Below are positions 9,281 to 17,261 of a stretch of 59,194 nt of DNA, in pieces. The stretch comes from Sulfuritalea sp. (GTDB lineage Bacteria > Pseudomonadota > Gammaproteobacteria > Burkholderiales > Rhodocyclaceae): contig JALNYT010000012.1 in assembly GCA_023229685.1 (NCBI GenBank), forward strand, positions 1-59,194, written 5' to 3'. A program made the position numbers and the translations under genes. The first letter of the stretch is position 1, and each line of letters opens with the position of its first letter. The notes beneath the pieces were generated by a model. It had not been told where the DNA came from and searched no databases. It worked only from the letters and a program-made list of their open reading frames with translations.

Positions 9281-9365
9281 TGGTGCCCAGGAAGGGACTC
9301 GAACCCCCACGCCTCGCGGCGCCAGAACCTAAATCTGGTGCGTCTACCAATTCCGCCACCTGGGC
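9281..9365 (-). tRNA. tRNA-Leu (anticodon TAG)
   Basis: An 85-nt class II tRNA: acceptor GCCCAGG/CCTGGGC, D-arm TGGCGGAATTGGTAGACGC, anticodon stem-loop CCAGATTTAGGTTCTGG with TAG, long variable arm, T-arm GGGGGTTCGAGTCCC, encoded CCA. It lies just upstream of tig on the same strand, the common beta/gamma-proteobacterial arrangement. Confidence 0.97.
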
Positions 9366-9543
9366 GCATGTCGCGATCGGCCAGCAATGCAGACCGGAAC
9401 GACATGACGTGGACTTCGAATTTTACCTGCTTTCACCGTTTCTTTCCGACTTGCCGCCCGCAGCAGACAGCCGGTTGAAACAAGGCAGGGCGAAGGCGCC
9501 GATAGCCTTCCGGCCCCTGTCCCCTGTATATTTCTGCCGGATC

Positions 9544-10392
9544 ATGGCCGTCGAGCACTACGAAAATTTTCCCGTTGCCTCCATTCTGCTGCCCGCGTCC
9601 TTGCGTGAGCCGGTAGCGGCCATCTATGGCTTTGCCCGCAGCGCAGACGATTTCGCCGACGAAGGAGATCTGTCGCCGCAGCAACGCAGCGAGATGCTTG
9701 CCGCGTACCAAACCGAACTGGACGCGATTGAGCGCGACGCACCCACGCAGCACCCGGTATTCCTCCGCCTGCGACCGGTGATCGCCCGGTACGGGCTGCC
9801 GCTGCAATTGTTTCGCGACCTGCTCGATGCCTTCCTGCAGGACGTGAGCAAGGATCGTTACCGCGATTTCACGGAACTGATGGACTACTGTCGCCGTTCC
9901 GCCGATCCGGTCGGACGCCTGCTGCTGCATCTTTTCGGCCACGCCACCGCGCAGAACCTCGCCCGCTCGGACGCCATCTGCTCGGCGCTGCAACTGATCA
10001 ACCATTGGCAGGATATCGGTATCGACGCCGCCAAGGGCGCCAACGGCAGGATCTATCTGCCGCAGGACGACATGGCGAACTTCGGCGTCACCGAATGTGA
10101 CATTTTTCGCTGCGCGGCAGGCGGCGCCATCAGTACCGCCTTCCGCGCACTGCTGCAGTTTCAGGTCGGGCGGGCGCGCTCGCTGATGCTCTCCGGCGCG
10201 CCGCTGGGCTGGGACCTGCCGGGACGCATCGGCCTCGAAATCCGTGCCATCGTCGCCGGCGGCCTGCGTATCCTGGATAAAATCGAAGCCGTCGATTACG
10301 ATGTCTTCAACCGACGCCCGACGCTCCAGTCCGTCGATTGGCCGCGTATCCTGTGGCGCTCGCTGGTCCGCCCCCTGGACACCCATCGGTAA
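9544..10392 (+). CDS. hpnC: HpnC, hydroxysqualene synthase
   Basis: A 282-residue member of the squalene/phytoene synthase family. In the bacterial three-step route, HpnD makes presqualene diphosphate from two farnesyl diphosphates, HpnC converts it to hydroxysqualene and HpnE reduces it to squalene. The helical fold with its two acidic motifs is visible: ARSADDFADE and NHWQDIGID, the latter a typical HpnC variant of the DxxxD motif. EHYENFPVAS near the N-terminus is diagnostic. It opens a three-gene operon. Confidence 0.93.
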   Translation: MAVEHYENFPVASILLPASLREPVAAIYGFARSADDFADEGDLSPQQRSEMLAAYQTELDAIERDAPTQHPVFLRLRPVIARYGLPLQLFRDLLDAFLQDVSKDRYRDFTELMDYCRRSADPVGRLLLHLFGHATAQNLARSDAICSALQLINHWQDIGIDAAKGANGRIYLPQDDMANFGVTECDIFRCAAGGAISTAFRALLQFQVGRARSLMLSGAPLGWDLPGRIGLEIRAIVAGGLRILDKIEAVDYDVFNRRPTLQSVDWPRILWRSLVRPLDTHR

Positions 10393-10399
10393 ATTCGCC

Positions 10400-11233
10400 G
10401 TGACTCCCGATCAATACTGCCAGGAACGCGCTGCGCAAAGCGGCTCGAGTTTCTACTACAGCTTCCTCTTCCTCGAGCCACTCCGGCGCCAGGCCATTAC
10501 GGCGCTTTACGCCTTCTGCCGCGAGGTCGATGACGTCGTCGACGAGTGCCCGGACAAGCTCCTGGCGCGCACCAAGCTGGCGTGGTGGCGGGCCGAGGTC
10601 AAGGCGCTGTTCGAAGGCCGCCCCAGCCACCCGGTAACGCAGGCGCTGGCCGCGTCGCTGAAGAACTTCTCGCTGCCGCAGGAGCAATTGCTGGAAATCA
10701 TCGACGGCATGGAGATGGACCTCGACCAGGTCCGCTACGCCGATTTCAAGGCGCTGCACCTGTATTGCTACCGCGTCGCCAGCGTGGTCGGCCTGCTCGC
10801 CGCGGAAATCTTCGGCTACCGCGACCGCCTGACGCTCAAGTACGCCCACGATCTGGGCCTGGCCTTTCAACTCACCAATATCATCCGCGATGTCGGCGAA
10901 GACGCACGGCGCGGCCGCATCTACCTGCCGCAGGACGAACTGTCGCGTTTCGGCGTCACCGACGGCGATCTGCTGCAGGCCCGCTATGGCGACAACTTCA
11001 GCCAGCTTATGGCGTTCCAGGTCGAGCGCGCGCGCAGCATGTATCGGCAGGCCTTCGCCCAGCTCCCCGCCACCGACCGCAAGGCACAACGGGCCGGCCT
11101 GATCATGGCCGCCATTTATCAGGCGACGCTCGACGAAATCGTCCGCGATGGCTATCGCGTGCTGGATCAGCGCATCACCCTGCCTCCCCTGCGCAAGCTG
11201 TGGCTGGCGGCCAAGACCTGGATCGTGGCATGA
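10400..11233 (+). CDS. hpnD: HpnD, presqualene diphosphate synthase
   Basis: A 277-residue trans-prenyltransferase that condenses two farnesyl diphosphates. It has the aspartate-rich motifs CREVDDVVDE and NIIRDVGEDARRGR, the latter more canonical than in HpnC. The start is a GTG at 10400, 7 bases after the hpnC stop. The longer frame upstream only overlaps hpnC. The stop overlaps the hpnE start (ATGA), implying coupled translation. Confidence 0.93.
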   Translation: MTPDQYCQERAAQSGSSFYYSFLFLEPLRRQAITALYAFCREVDDVVDECPDKLLARTKLAWWRAEVKALFEGRPSHPVTQALAASLKNFSLPQEQLLEIIDGMEMDLDQVRYADFKALHLYCYRVASVVGLLAAEIFGYRDRLTLKYAHDLGLAFQLTNIIRDVGEDARRGRIYLPQDELSRFGVTDGDLLQARYGDNFSQLMAFQVERARSMYRQAFAQLPATDRKAQRAGLIMAAIYQATLDEIVRDGYRVLDQRITLPPLRKLWLAAKTWIVA

Positions 11234-12666
11234 ACCTTCCCCCCATCCCCCGTCCCACGGCCGACTTTGCACAGCCGGCCGGCTCCGGCAGCGCGGAGCA
11301 GTGCTCCGCGAAACCCTGCCTACGCCCCGCGGAAGGGGGTGACGCTGGTTCAGCCGCTGCCGCGGCTTCGGGGTCGAGACATACTCCGCCTTGGGACGGC
11401 CCGGCGGCGGAGAAGATTGCGATCATCGGCGCCGGCTATGCCGGGCTCTCCGCAGCCGTCGAGCTGAGCGCCGCCGGACGCCAGGTGGACGTGTTCGAGG
11501 CCTCGCGCGTCCCCGGCGGTCGCGCCCGCGCGACGCAGATCGAAGGCTTCACGGTCGATAACGGACAGCACATCCTGATTGGCGCCTACACCGAAACCTT
11601 GCGCCTGATGCGCGTCGTGGGCGCCGATCCCGACCAGTTGCTCAAGCGCACGCCGCTGCGTTTCGAGTTTCCCGGCGAATTCGCCATGTCCGCGCCGCGC
11701 CTGCCGGCGCCGCTGCACACGGCTTTTGCCCTGCTTCTCGCCCAAGGACTCGGCTGGCGGGAAAAGTGGGCAGCGATCCGCCTTATGCGGGGGCTGCAGG
11801 CCGACAAGTTTCAGATCGAGCCGGATACCACCGTGACGAAGTGGCTGGATGCCAACAAAGCGCCGTCCCGCCAGCGCCGACTCTTGTGGGAGCCGATTTG
11901 CATCGCCGCGCTGAACACCCCGGCCGACCGCGCCTCGGCCCGGGTGCTGGCCAATGTATTGCGCGACAGCCTCGGCGGCTCGCGCTCTGCCAGCGACATG
12001 CTGCTGCCGCAGGTGGATCTGTCGGCGCTGTTCCCCGAACCTGCAGCCGAATTCATCGCCCGGCATGGCGGCACCGTCCGGCTTGGCCGTCGCGCCAGTT
12101 CCCTCAGGCGTGAAGGGGATGCCTGGTGGATCGACGATGCCGGTCCGTTCGCACAGGTCGTTCTCGCCGTGGCGCCGTATCACCTCGGCCATCTGGTGCC
12201 GGAAATGGCACCGCAGGTAGCCCACTTCGAGTGGGAGCCGATCGTCACCAGCTACTTCAGCTACCCCGATTGGGTGCGCCTGGCGCAGCCCATGCTCGGC
12301 GTCGATGCCGGGCTCGCGCAATGGCTATTCGACCGCGGCCGGTTGTGCGGGCAATACGGCCTGATCGCCGCCGTCATCAGCGCGCGCGGCCGCCATCTGG
12401 ACCTGCCGGCGGCAGAACTGGAGCGCGGCATCCATCAGGAAATTGCCCGCCTCGTGCCCGATCTGCCGGCCCCGCTGAGCGTGCAGACCATCACCGAGAA
12501 ACGCGCCACTTTTGCCTGCGTGCCGAACCTGCAGCGACCGACCGCGCGCACCGGGCTGCCCGGCCTGTGGCTGGCGGGCGACTATGTCGCCGGCGACTAT
12601 CCGGCGACCCTTGAAGGCGCCGTCAGGAGCGGTGTCGCGGCGGCGAGGCTGGTCCTTGCCGCCTGA
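11230..12666 (+). CDS. hpnE: HpnE, hydroxysqualene dehydroxylase
   Basis: A 478-residue FAD amine-oxidase-like enzyme performing the last step to squalene. The FAD/Rossmann motif IIGAGYAGLSAA begins only near residue 63, followed by GGRARATQI and NGQHILIGAY. The C-terminal FAD motif is LWLAGDYVAGDYPATLEGA. Family members normally start at the Rossmann motif. The first ~60 residues here are low-complexity and encoded by a GC-rich repeat element (11291-11377), so they are probably an insertion-derived extension. The start ATG overlaps the hpnD stop. Confidence 0.92.
   Translation: MNLPPIPRPTADFAQPAGSGSAEQCSAKPCLRPAEGGDAGSAAAAASGSRHTPPWDGPAAEKIAIIGAGYAGLSAAVELSAAGRQVDVFEASRVPGGRARATQIEGFTVDNGQHILIGAYTETLRLMRVVGADPDQLLKRTPLRFEFPGEFAMSAPRLPAPLHTAFALLLAQGLGWREKWAAIRLMRGLQADKFQIEPDTTVTKWLDANKAPSRQRRLLWEPICIAALNTPADRASARVLANVLRDSLGGSRSASDMLLPQVDLSALFPEPAAEFIARHGGTVRLGRRASSLRREGDAWWIDDAGPFAQVVLAVAPYHLGHLVPEMAPQVAHFEWEPIVTSYFSYPDWVRLAQPMLGVDAGLAQWLFDRGRLCGQYGLIAAVISARGRHLDLPAAELERGIHQEIARLVPDLPAPLSVQTITEKRATFACVPNLQRPTARTGLPGLWLAGDYVAGDYPATLEGAVRSGVAAARLVLAA
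11291..11377 (+). repeat. GC-rich palindromic element inside the hpnE 5' end
   Basis: It contains the palindrome CGCGGAGCA-G-TGCTCCGCG (11292-11310), then GGGGGTGACGCTGGTTC with GCCGCTG close behind. A related arrangement (palindrome with central G, then GGGGGTGACGGTGGTTCGC) occurs at 31846-31880 between two RND genes. It adds codons without a stop. Confidence 0.5.
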
Positions 12667-12678
12667 AGCGGCCGGCCT

Positions 12679-13350
12679 TCAGCCTTCGAGGCGACCACCG
12701 GACAAACGCAGCGTCCGCCCGCAGCGGTGTGCCAGCGCCTCGTCGTGGGTCACCAGGATCAGCGTGGTGCCGGCTTCGGCATTCATGGCGAACATCAGGT
12801 CGATGACCTGCGCCCCGGTGGCGGCATCGAGATTGCCGGTCGGCTCGTCGGCCAGCAGCAGTTGCGGCCGCATGGCGAAGGCGCGCGCCAGCGCCACGCG
12901 CTGCTGTTCGCCTCCGGAAAGATGCTTCGGGTAGTGCGCCAGGCGCTCGCCGAGGCCGACGCGCGCCAGCATTCCCTGCGCCGTGGCGCGGGCATCCGCC
13001 CGGCCCGCCAGTTCCAGCGGCAGCATGGTGTTCTCCAGCGCGGTCAGGGCCGGCAGCAACTGGAAGGACTGGAAAACGAAGCCGAGCAGCTTGCCGCGCA
13101 GTTGCGCGCGGCCATCTTCATCGAGATGAGCGAGATCCTGTCCGCCGAGATGCACCGCGCCGGAGGAAGGCAGATCGAGTCCCGCCATGAGGCCGAGCAG
13201 CGTCGACTTGCCCGAACCTGAGGCGCCGACGATGGCCACCGCCTCGCCGGAAGTTACGGCAAACGAAATCTCGTGCAGAATCGTGAGCGTGCCATCGCCG
13301 CTGGGTACGATCTTGCCCAAAGCGACCACATCGATCACCACGTCCGTCAT
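12679..13350 (-). CDS. ybbA: YbbA-type ABC transporter ATP-binding protein
   Basis: A 223-residue ABC ATPase of the LolD/MacB-like group: Walker A GASGSGKST, Q-loop FVFQSFQLLP, signature LSGGEQQR, Walker B LLLADEPTGNLD and switch VTHDEALA. It is divergent from tesA, the same pairing as ybbA-tesA in enterobacteria, where a permease (ybbP) follows. No permease is present here: downstream is convergent hpnE. The start at 13350 has AGGA at proper spacing; earlier ATGs would overlap tesA. Confidence 0.85.
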   Translation of the reverse strand: MTDVVIDVVALGKIVPSGDGTLTILHEISFAVTSGEAVAIVGASGSGKSTLLGLMAGLDLPSSGAVHLGGQDLAHLDEDGRAQLRGKLLGFVFQSFQLLPALTALENTMLPLELAGRADARATAQGMLARVGLGERLAHYPKHLSGGEQQRVALARAFAMRPQLLLADEPTGNLDAATGAQVIDLMFAMNAEAGTTLILVTHDEALAHRCGRTLRLSGGRLEG

Positions 13351-13366
13351 CACGCCATCCTGAACC

Positions 13367-13987
13367 ATGTTCAAATTACTTGTCTCCCGCTGTTGCCTGC
13401 TGCTTCCGTTCTTGTTCAGTCTCGCGGTCAGCGCCGCCGAGCAACGCATTCTGGTCTATGGCGACAGTCTATCCGCTGGATTCGGCATCGCCGTCAGCCA
13501 GAGCTGGCCGGCCCTGCTCGGACAGCGATTGCAGGCCACCGGTTCCCGGCTTACCGTCACCAACGCCAGCATCAGCGGTGAAACCACGGCCGGCGGCCGT
13601 GCGCGTTTTGCCGCGGCGCTGGGCCAATTCAAGCCCGCGGTCGTCATTCTCGCACTTGGCGCCAACGATGGCTTGCGCGGCCTGCCGGTGGCAGCGATGA
13701 AGGACAATCTCGCCTTCATGGTGAAGCTGGCCAAGAAACACGGTGCGCGCGTGCTGCTGGTCGGCATGCACTTGCCGCCCAATTACGGGCCGAACTACAC
13801 TCAACAATTCGATGCCGCCTTCCGTGATCTCGCCAGACGCGAGAAAGTCGCTCTGTTGCCCTTTCTGCTCGAACCCATCGCCCTCGATCAAAATGCCTAC
13901 CAGGCCGACGGCCTGCATCCGACCGCTGCTGCGCAACCGAAAATTCTCGACCACGTCTGGAACGCGCTGAAGCCGCTGCTCGCTTAA
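13367..13987 (+). CDS. tesA: TesA, periplasmic acyl-CoA thioesterase I / lysophospholipase
   Basis: A 206-residue SGNH hydrolase with signal peptide (hydrophobic core, AVSAAEQ cleavage). The Ser block is VYGDSLSAGFG, followed by the Gly of block II, ALGANDGLRG (Asn) and DGLHPTAAAQ (Asp/His). It hydrolyses acyl thioesters and esters in the periplasm. Its start codon is only 16 bases from the divergent ybbA start, so the promoters must lie inside the opposite coding regions or upstream of them. Confidence 0.92.
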   Translation: MFKLLVSRCCLLLPFLFSLAVSAAEQRILVYGDSLSAGFGIAVSQSWPALLGQRLQATGSRLTVTNASISGETTAGGRARFAAALGQFKPAVVILALGANDGLRGLPVAAMKDNLAFMVKLAKKHGARVLLVGMHLPPNYGPNYTQQFDAAFRDLARREKVALLPFLLEPIALDQNAYQADGLHPTAAAQPKILDHVWNALKPLLA

Positions 13988-13994
13988 AGAATTC

Positions 13995-15056
13995 ATGTCC
14001 GAAAAATTACCCAAGGGAGTGGCGACGGTAGCACAGCTCGCCGAATTCGACACCGTCATCGACGCCCGCGCGCCAAGTGAGTTTGCCGAAGATCATCTGC
14101 CCGGCGCGATCAGCCTGCCGGTACTGAATGACGAGGAGCGCGCCCGCGTCGGTACGCTCTACAAACAGGTGTCGGTGTTCGAGGCCAAGAAGCTCGGCGC
14201 CGCGCTGGTGTCGCGGAATATTGCGCGCCACATCGAAGAACACCTGCTGGACAAACCCAAGAGCTGGCGACCGCTGGTGTATTGCTGGCGCGGCGGCCAG
14301 CGCAGCGGCGCCTTCACCCATATACTGAGAGAAATCGGCTGGGATGCCCATCGCATCCAGGGCGGCTACAAGAGCTGGCGCCACCATGTCATCGAACAAC
14401 TGGCGCTGCTGCCGCCGCAAGTGAAGTTTCGCGTGGTCACCGGCGCCACCGGCAGCGGCAAGAGTCGTCTGCTGGAAGCATTGATGGCACGCGGCGCGCA
14501 GGTGCTGCATCTCGAAGAACTGGCGGCCCACAAGGGATCGGTACTGGGCAATCTCCCCGGCCAACCGCAACCCGCGCAGAAAGGCTTCGAGACGCAACTA
14601 GTCGCGGCACTGTCTGCGCTCGATCTGACGCAACCGGTGTTCGTCGAGGCCGAGAGCCGCAAGATAGGCCGTTTGCAGCTGCCCGACGCACTGCTCGAGG
14701 CGATCCGCAGAGCTCCCGGCCTGCGCATCGAGGCATCGCTTCCGGCCCGCGTCGAATTTCTCTTGCGCGATTACGACTATGCCGTCGTCGACCCGGCCTG
14801 GCTGATCGAACGGCTGGAGCATCTCAAGGACCTGCAAAGCAACGAGACGCTGGACCGCTGGCGCTCGCTGATCGCGGCGCGGGATTTCCCGACCCTGGTG
14901 GAAGAACTGCTGACGCTGCACTACGACCCGCTCTACCAGCGTTCGCAGGCGTCCAACTACAACTCGTTCGACGCCGCGATCCGCTACGCCACGGAGCGGC
15001 TCGATGCCGCCGCGCTAGACCGGCTGGCGGCTGAAATCCTCGCTGCATCTGCCTGA
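13995..15056 (+). CDS. mnmH: tRNA 2-selenouridine synthase MnmH
   Basis: A 353-residue enzyme that replaces sulfur by selenium (and geranylates) at wobble 2-thiouridine of Lys, Glu and Gln tRNAs. The rhodanese domain has the active Cys in VYCWRGGQRSG. The C-terminal P-loop domain has GATGSGKSRLLE. The start ATG is 8 bases after tesA. No selenophosphate synthase (selD) gene is in the window. Confidence 0.93.
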   Translation: MSEKLPKGVATVAQLAEFDTVIDARAPSEFAEDHLPGAISLPVLNDEERARVGTLYKQVSVFEAKKLGAALVSRNIARHIEEHLLDKPKSWRPLVYCWRGGQRSGAFTHILREIGWDAHRIQGGYKSWRHHVIEQLALLPPQVKFRVVTGATGSGKSRLLEALMARGAQVLHLEELAAHKGSVLGNLPGQPQPAQKGFETQLVAALSALDLTQPVFVEAESRKIGRLQLPDALLEAIRRAPGLRIEASLPARVEFLLRDYDYAVVDPAWLIERLEHLKDLQSNETLDRWRSLIAARDFPTLVEELLTLHYDPLYQRSQASNYNSFDAAIRYATERLDAAALDRLAAEILAASA

Positions 15057-15214
15057 ACAGATTCGCGTGGCCGCGGCTCATCGTCACCACCTCCGGACGA
15101 TCGCGCAGTTTCCATGGATTCAGCATGCGCCGCCAGTCGAAGCCGACCACCGACATTATTCGCGGCCTGAGCGGCACCCGCAGGCGACGAAATGCAAACC
15201 CCGCAGCCGACTGG

Positions 15215-15772
15215 CTACGCCGGCAGCAAGGGATCGATGCGTCTTGTCGCGCACAAACGCTGCACCACAGCCGGTCGCGGGGCAGCGACTTCCCCTTGCT
15301 CGAACGCCACCAGCGTCAACCGCGACCGCACCACATCCAGCAGTTCGCCCGGACGCAGCAGGAAAGCCGGGTTGGCAGGCTTGCCGAAGCGCTCGTTGCC
15401 GACCATGAAGGTTTCATAAATCAACACACCATTTACGTCCAGCGCATCGAGCAGCATCGGCAATAGCGGCCGGAAGAGATAATTGGTGACAATAATGCCG
15501 TCAAACGCGCGCCCCTGATACGGCCAGGACCCGCCTTCGAGATCGGCCAGCCGCGTAACGATGCCCGGCGCCTGGGCTGTAATCCCCGCCAGGGCCTCGG
15601 CATCGCGATCAACCGCTTCGACCCTGTAGCCGAGTTCCGCCAGGAGCAGCGAATGCCGGCCCTGACCGCAGGCAAGATCGAGCACGGAGCCGCCCGCCGT
15701 GATCAAGGGCAGGAAGCGTTGAACCCAGAGTGATGTTTTTTCATGCATATGTGGTGTCATGTCGAGTATCAT
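15215..15772 (-). CDS. Class I SAM-dependent methyltransferase
   Basis: A 185-residue TehB-like methyltransferase. SAM motif I is VLDLACGQGRHS, the acidic residue ending strand 2 is in VEAVDRDAEAL, and motif IV is GIIVTNYLF. GGAG lies 5 bases before the chosen ATG. The substrate is unknown; small-molecule or chalcogen-oxyanion methylation is typical of relatives. It is divergent from the following cyclase gene. Confidence 0.8.
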   Translation of the reverse strand: MILDMTPHMHEKTSLWVQRFLPLITAGGSVLDLACGQGRHSLLLAELGYRVEAVDRDAEALAGITAQAPGIVTRLADLEGGSWPYQGRAFDGIIVTNYLFRPLLPMLLDALDVNGVLIYETFMVGNERFGKPANPAFLLRPGELLDVVRSRLTLVAFEQGEVAAPRPAVVQRLCATRRIDPLLPA

Positions 15773-15819
15773 TTTGACTCCAAATCAAGGCGCAAGCTAC
15801 TTCTCTCGCTTTACACCTC

Positions 15820-17160
15820 ATGGCGGTACCATCGCAGACATTTGTTGCCAACGCACAGGATGACACCAAAGCCCTGCGCGAGCGGCTGAGCACGACAACC
15901 GACGCCTATAGCCGTTTCGTGCCGCGCGAGTTCCTCCGCTTGCTTGGCATTGAAGACATCCGCAAGGTTGAGGTCGGGCAGCAGGTCGAGCGCAAGATGA
16001 CGATCCTGTTCGCCGACATCCGCAACTTCACCTCGTTGTCGGAGTCGATGAGCCCGCAGGAGAACTTCAACTTTCTCAACGCCTATCTGGTTCAGATGGA
16101 GCCGGTGATTACCGCTCATGGCGGCTTCATCGACAAGTATATCGGCGACGCCATCATGGCGCTATTTCCGGATTCGCCCGATGCGGCATTGCGTTGCGGG
16201 CTGGCAATGCTGAAACGGCTCGACGAATACAACGCCGGCCGCGAGCGCGCCGGCTACCGCCCGATACGGGTCGGTATCGGCATCAACACGGGCATCGTCA
16301 TCCTCGGCACCATCGGCGGCGCCTCGCGCATGGATGGTACGGTGATTGGCGACGCGGTCAACCTCGCCGCACGGCTGGAGCGCCTTACCAAAGAATACGG
16401 CGTGCCAATTCTGATCAGCGAATACACCCTGTACAGCCTTGACGACCCCGGCCTGTGGTCGATCCGCTTTCTTGATCGTACCCATGTACGCGGCAAGCAG
16501 GGCACTCAGTCGGTGTATGAAGTCTTTAACGGCGACCCCGCCTCCCTGCGGGAAACCAAGATAAAGACGCGGAAGATGTTCGAGGAGGCATTGGCCTACT
16601 ATCATGTCGACGACATCGTCACGGCCCGTGAGCGACTCATTGCCTACCTTGCGACGGTACCCGACGACGATGCTGCCCGCGTCTATCTCGAGCGCTGCGA
16701 AACCCCGGTCGAAGGTCTGCCCGACCAGCGGGCCGAATTGGTTTCCATCTGGCGAGAGGAGTACTCCCTGGGTCAGACCGCCCTGGATAAGGCGCACGAG
16801 GGCCTGCTTACCAGCATGAATGCCCTGGCACGAGCGATAAACGTCAGTGCGCTGAATCTGACGCCACCGCTCCTGGCACAAATTCAGTTTGCCGCGACCC
16901 AGGACTTCACGATCGAAGAACAACTGATGCAGGAAGACAACTACCCTTTCTTCGACCTGCACGCTCGCCAGCATCAGCGCTTTTTTGAATACTTCGGCGA
17001 GTTGCGACGCGAAATAGAACTCGGAGAGGAAAATCGCGTCTATTTGGCCTTTCGCGTCAGGCGCTTGTTGACCGGCTGGCTGATCAACCACATGCTCAGT
17101 GCCGACCGCCATTACGGCCACTATCGAAATAGCCGGCGTCGAGCGCAGGCCCAACTGTAA
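15820..17160 (+). CDS. Class III adenylate/guanylate cyclase fused to a hemerythrin-like domain
   Basis: A 446-residue cytoplasmic protein. The cyclase domain lies at about residues 50-220, with metal-binding Asp in LFADIRNFTSLSE and IDKYIGDAIMALF and the Asn/Arg pair in VIGDAVNLAARLE. After a short helical linker (YLERCE), the C-terminal ~135 residues match bacteriohemerythrin: ALDKAH, a DFTIEE segment, LHARQHQRF and WLINHMLSADRH. Six of the seven usual diiron ligands are present; the His before FxxEE is Asp362. No other sensor domain is present. An oxygen- or redox-sensitive cAMP producer is the simplest reading, not proven. Confidence 0.85.
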   Translation: MAVPSQTFVANAQDDTKALRERLSTTTDAYSRFVPREFLRLLGIEDIRKVEVGQQVERKMTILFADIRNFTSLSESMSPQENFNFLNAYLVQMEPVITAHGGFIDKYIGDAIMALFPDSPDAALRCGLAMLKRLDEYNAGRERAGYRPIRVGIGINTGIVILGTIGGASRMDGTVIGDAVNLAARLERLTKEYGVPILISEYTLYSLDDPGLWSIRFLDRTHVRGKQGTQSVYEVFNGDPASLRETKIKTRKMFEEALAYYHVDDIVTARERLIAYLATVPDDDAARVYLERCETPVEGLPDQRAELVSIWREEYSLGQTALDKAHEGLLTSMNALARAINVSALNLTPPLLAQIQFAATQDFTIEEQLMQEDNYPFFDLHARQHQRFFEYFGELRREIELGEENRVYLAFRVRRLLTGWLINHMLSADRHYGHYRNSRRRAQAQL

Positions 17161-17261
17161 GTTACGCCGATAAGCACCAGCGAGCGGAAGGTGCTATGCT
17201 TTTTGCTGCATTGCACCAACCATCCTGAATACACGCCCAACCGCTGCCGCGGAGCGCCGCC

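Noticed and set aside
14824..15177. Minus-strand frame of 117 codons across the mnmH end
   Set aside because: It overlaps the conserved mnmH coding end, is Arg/Pro rich in the overlap and has no clear family features.
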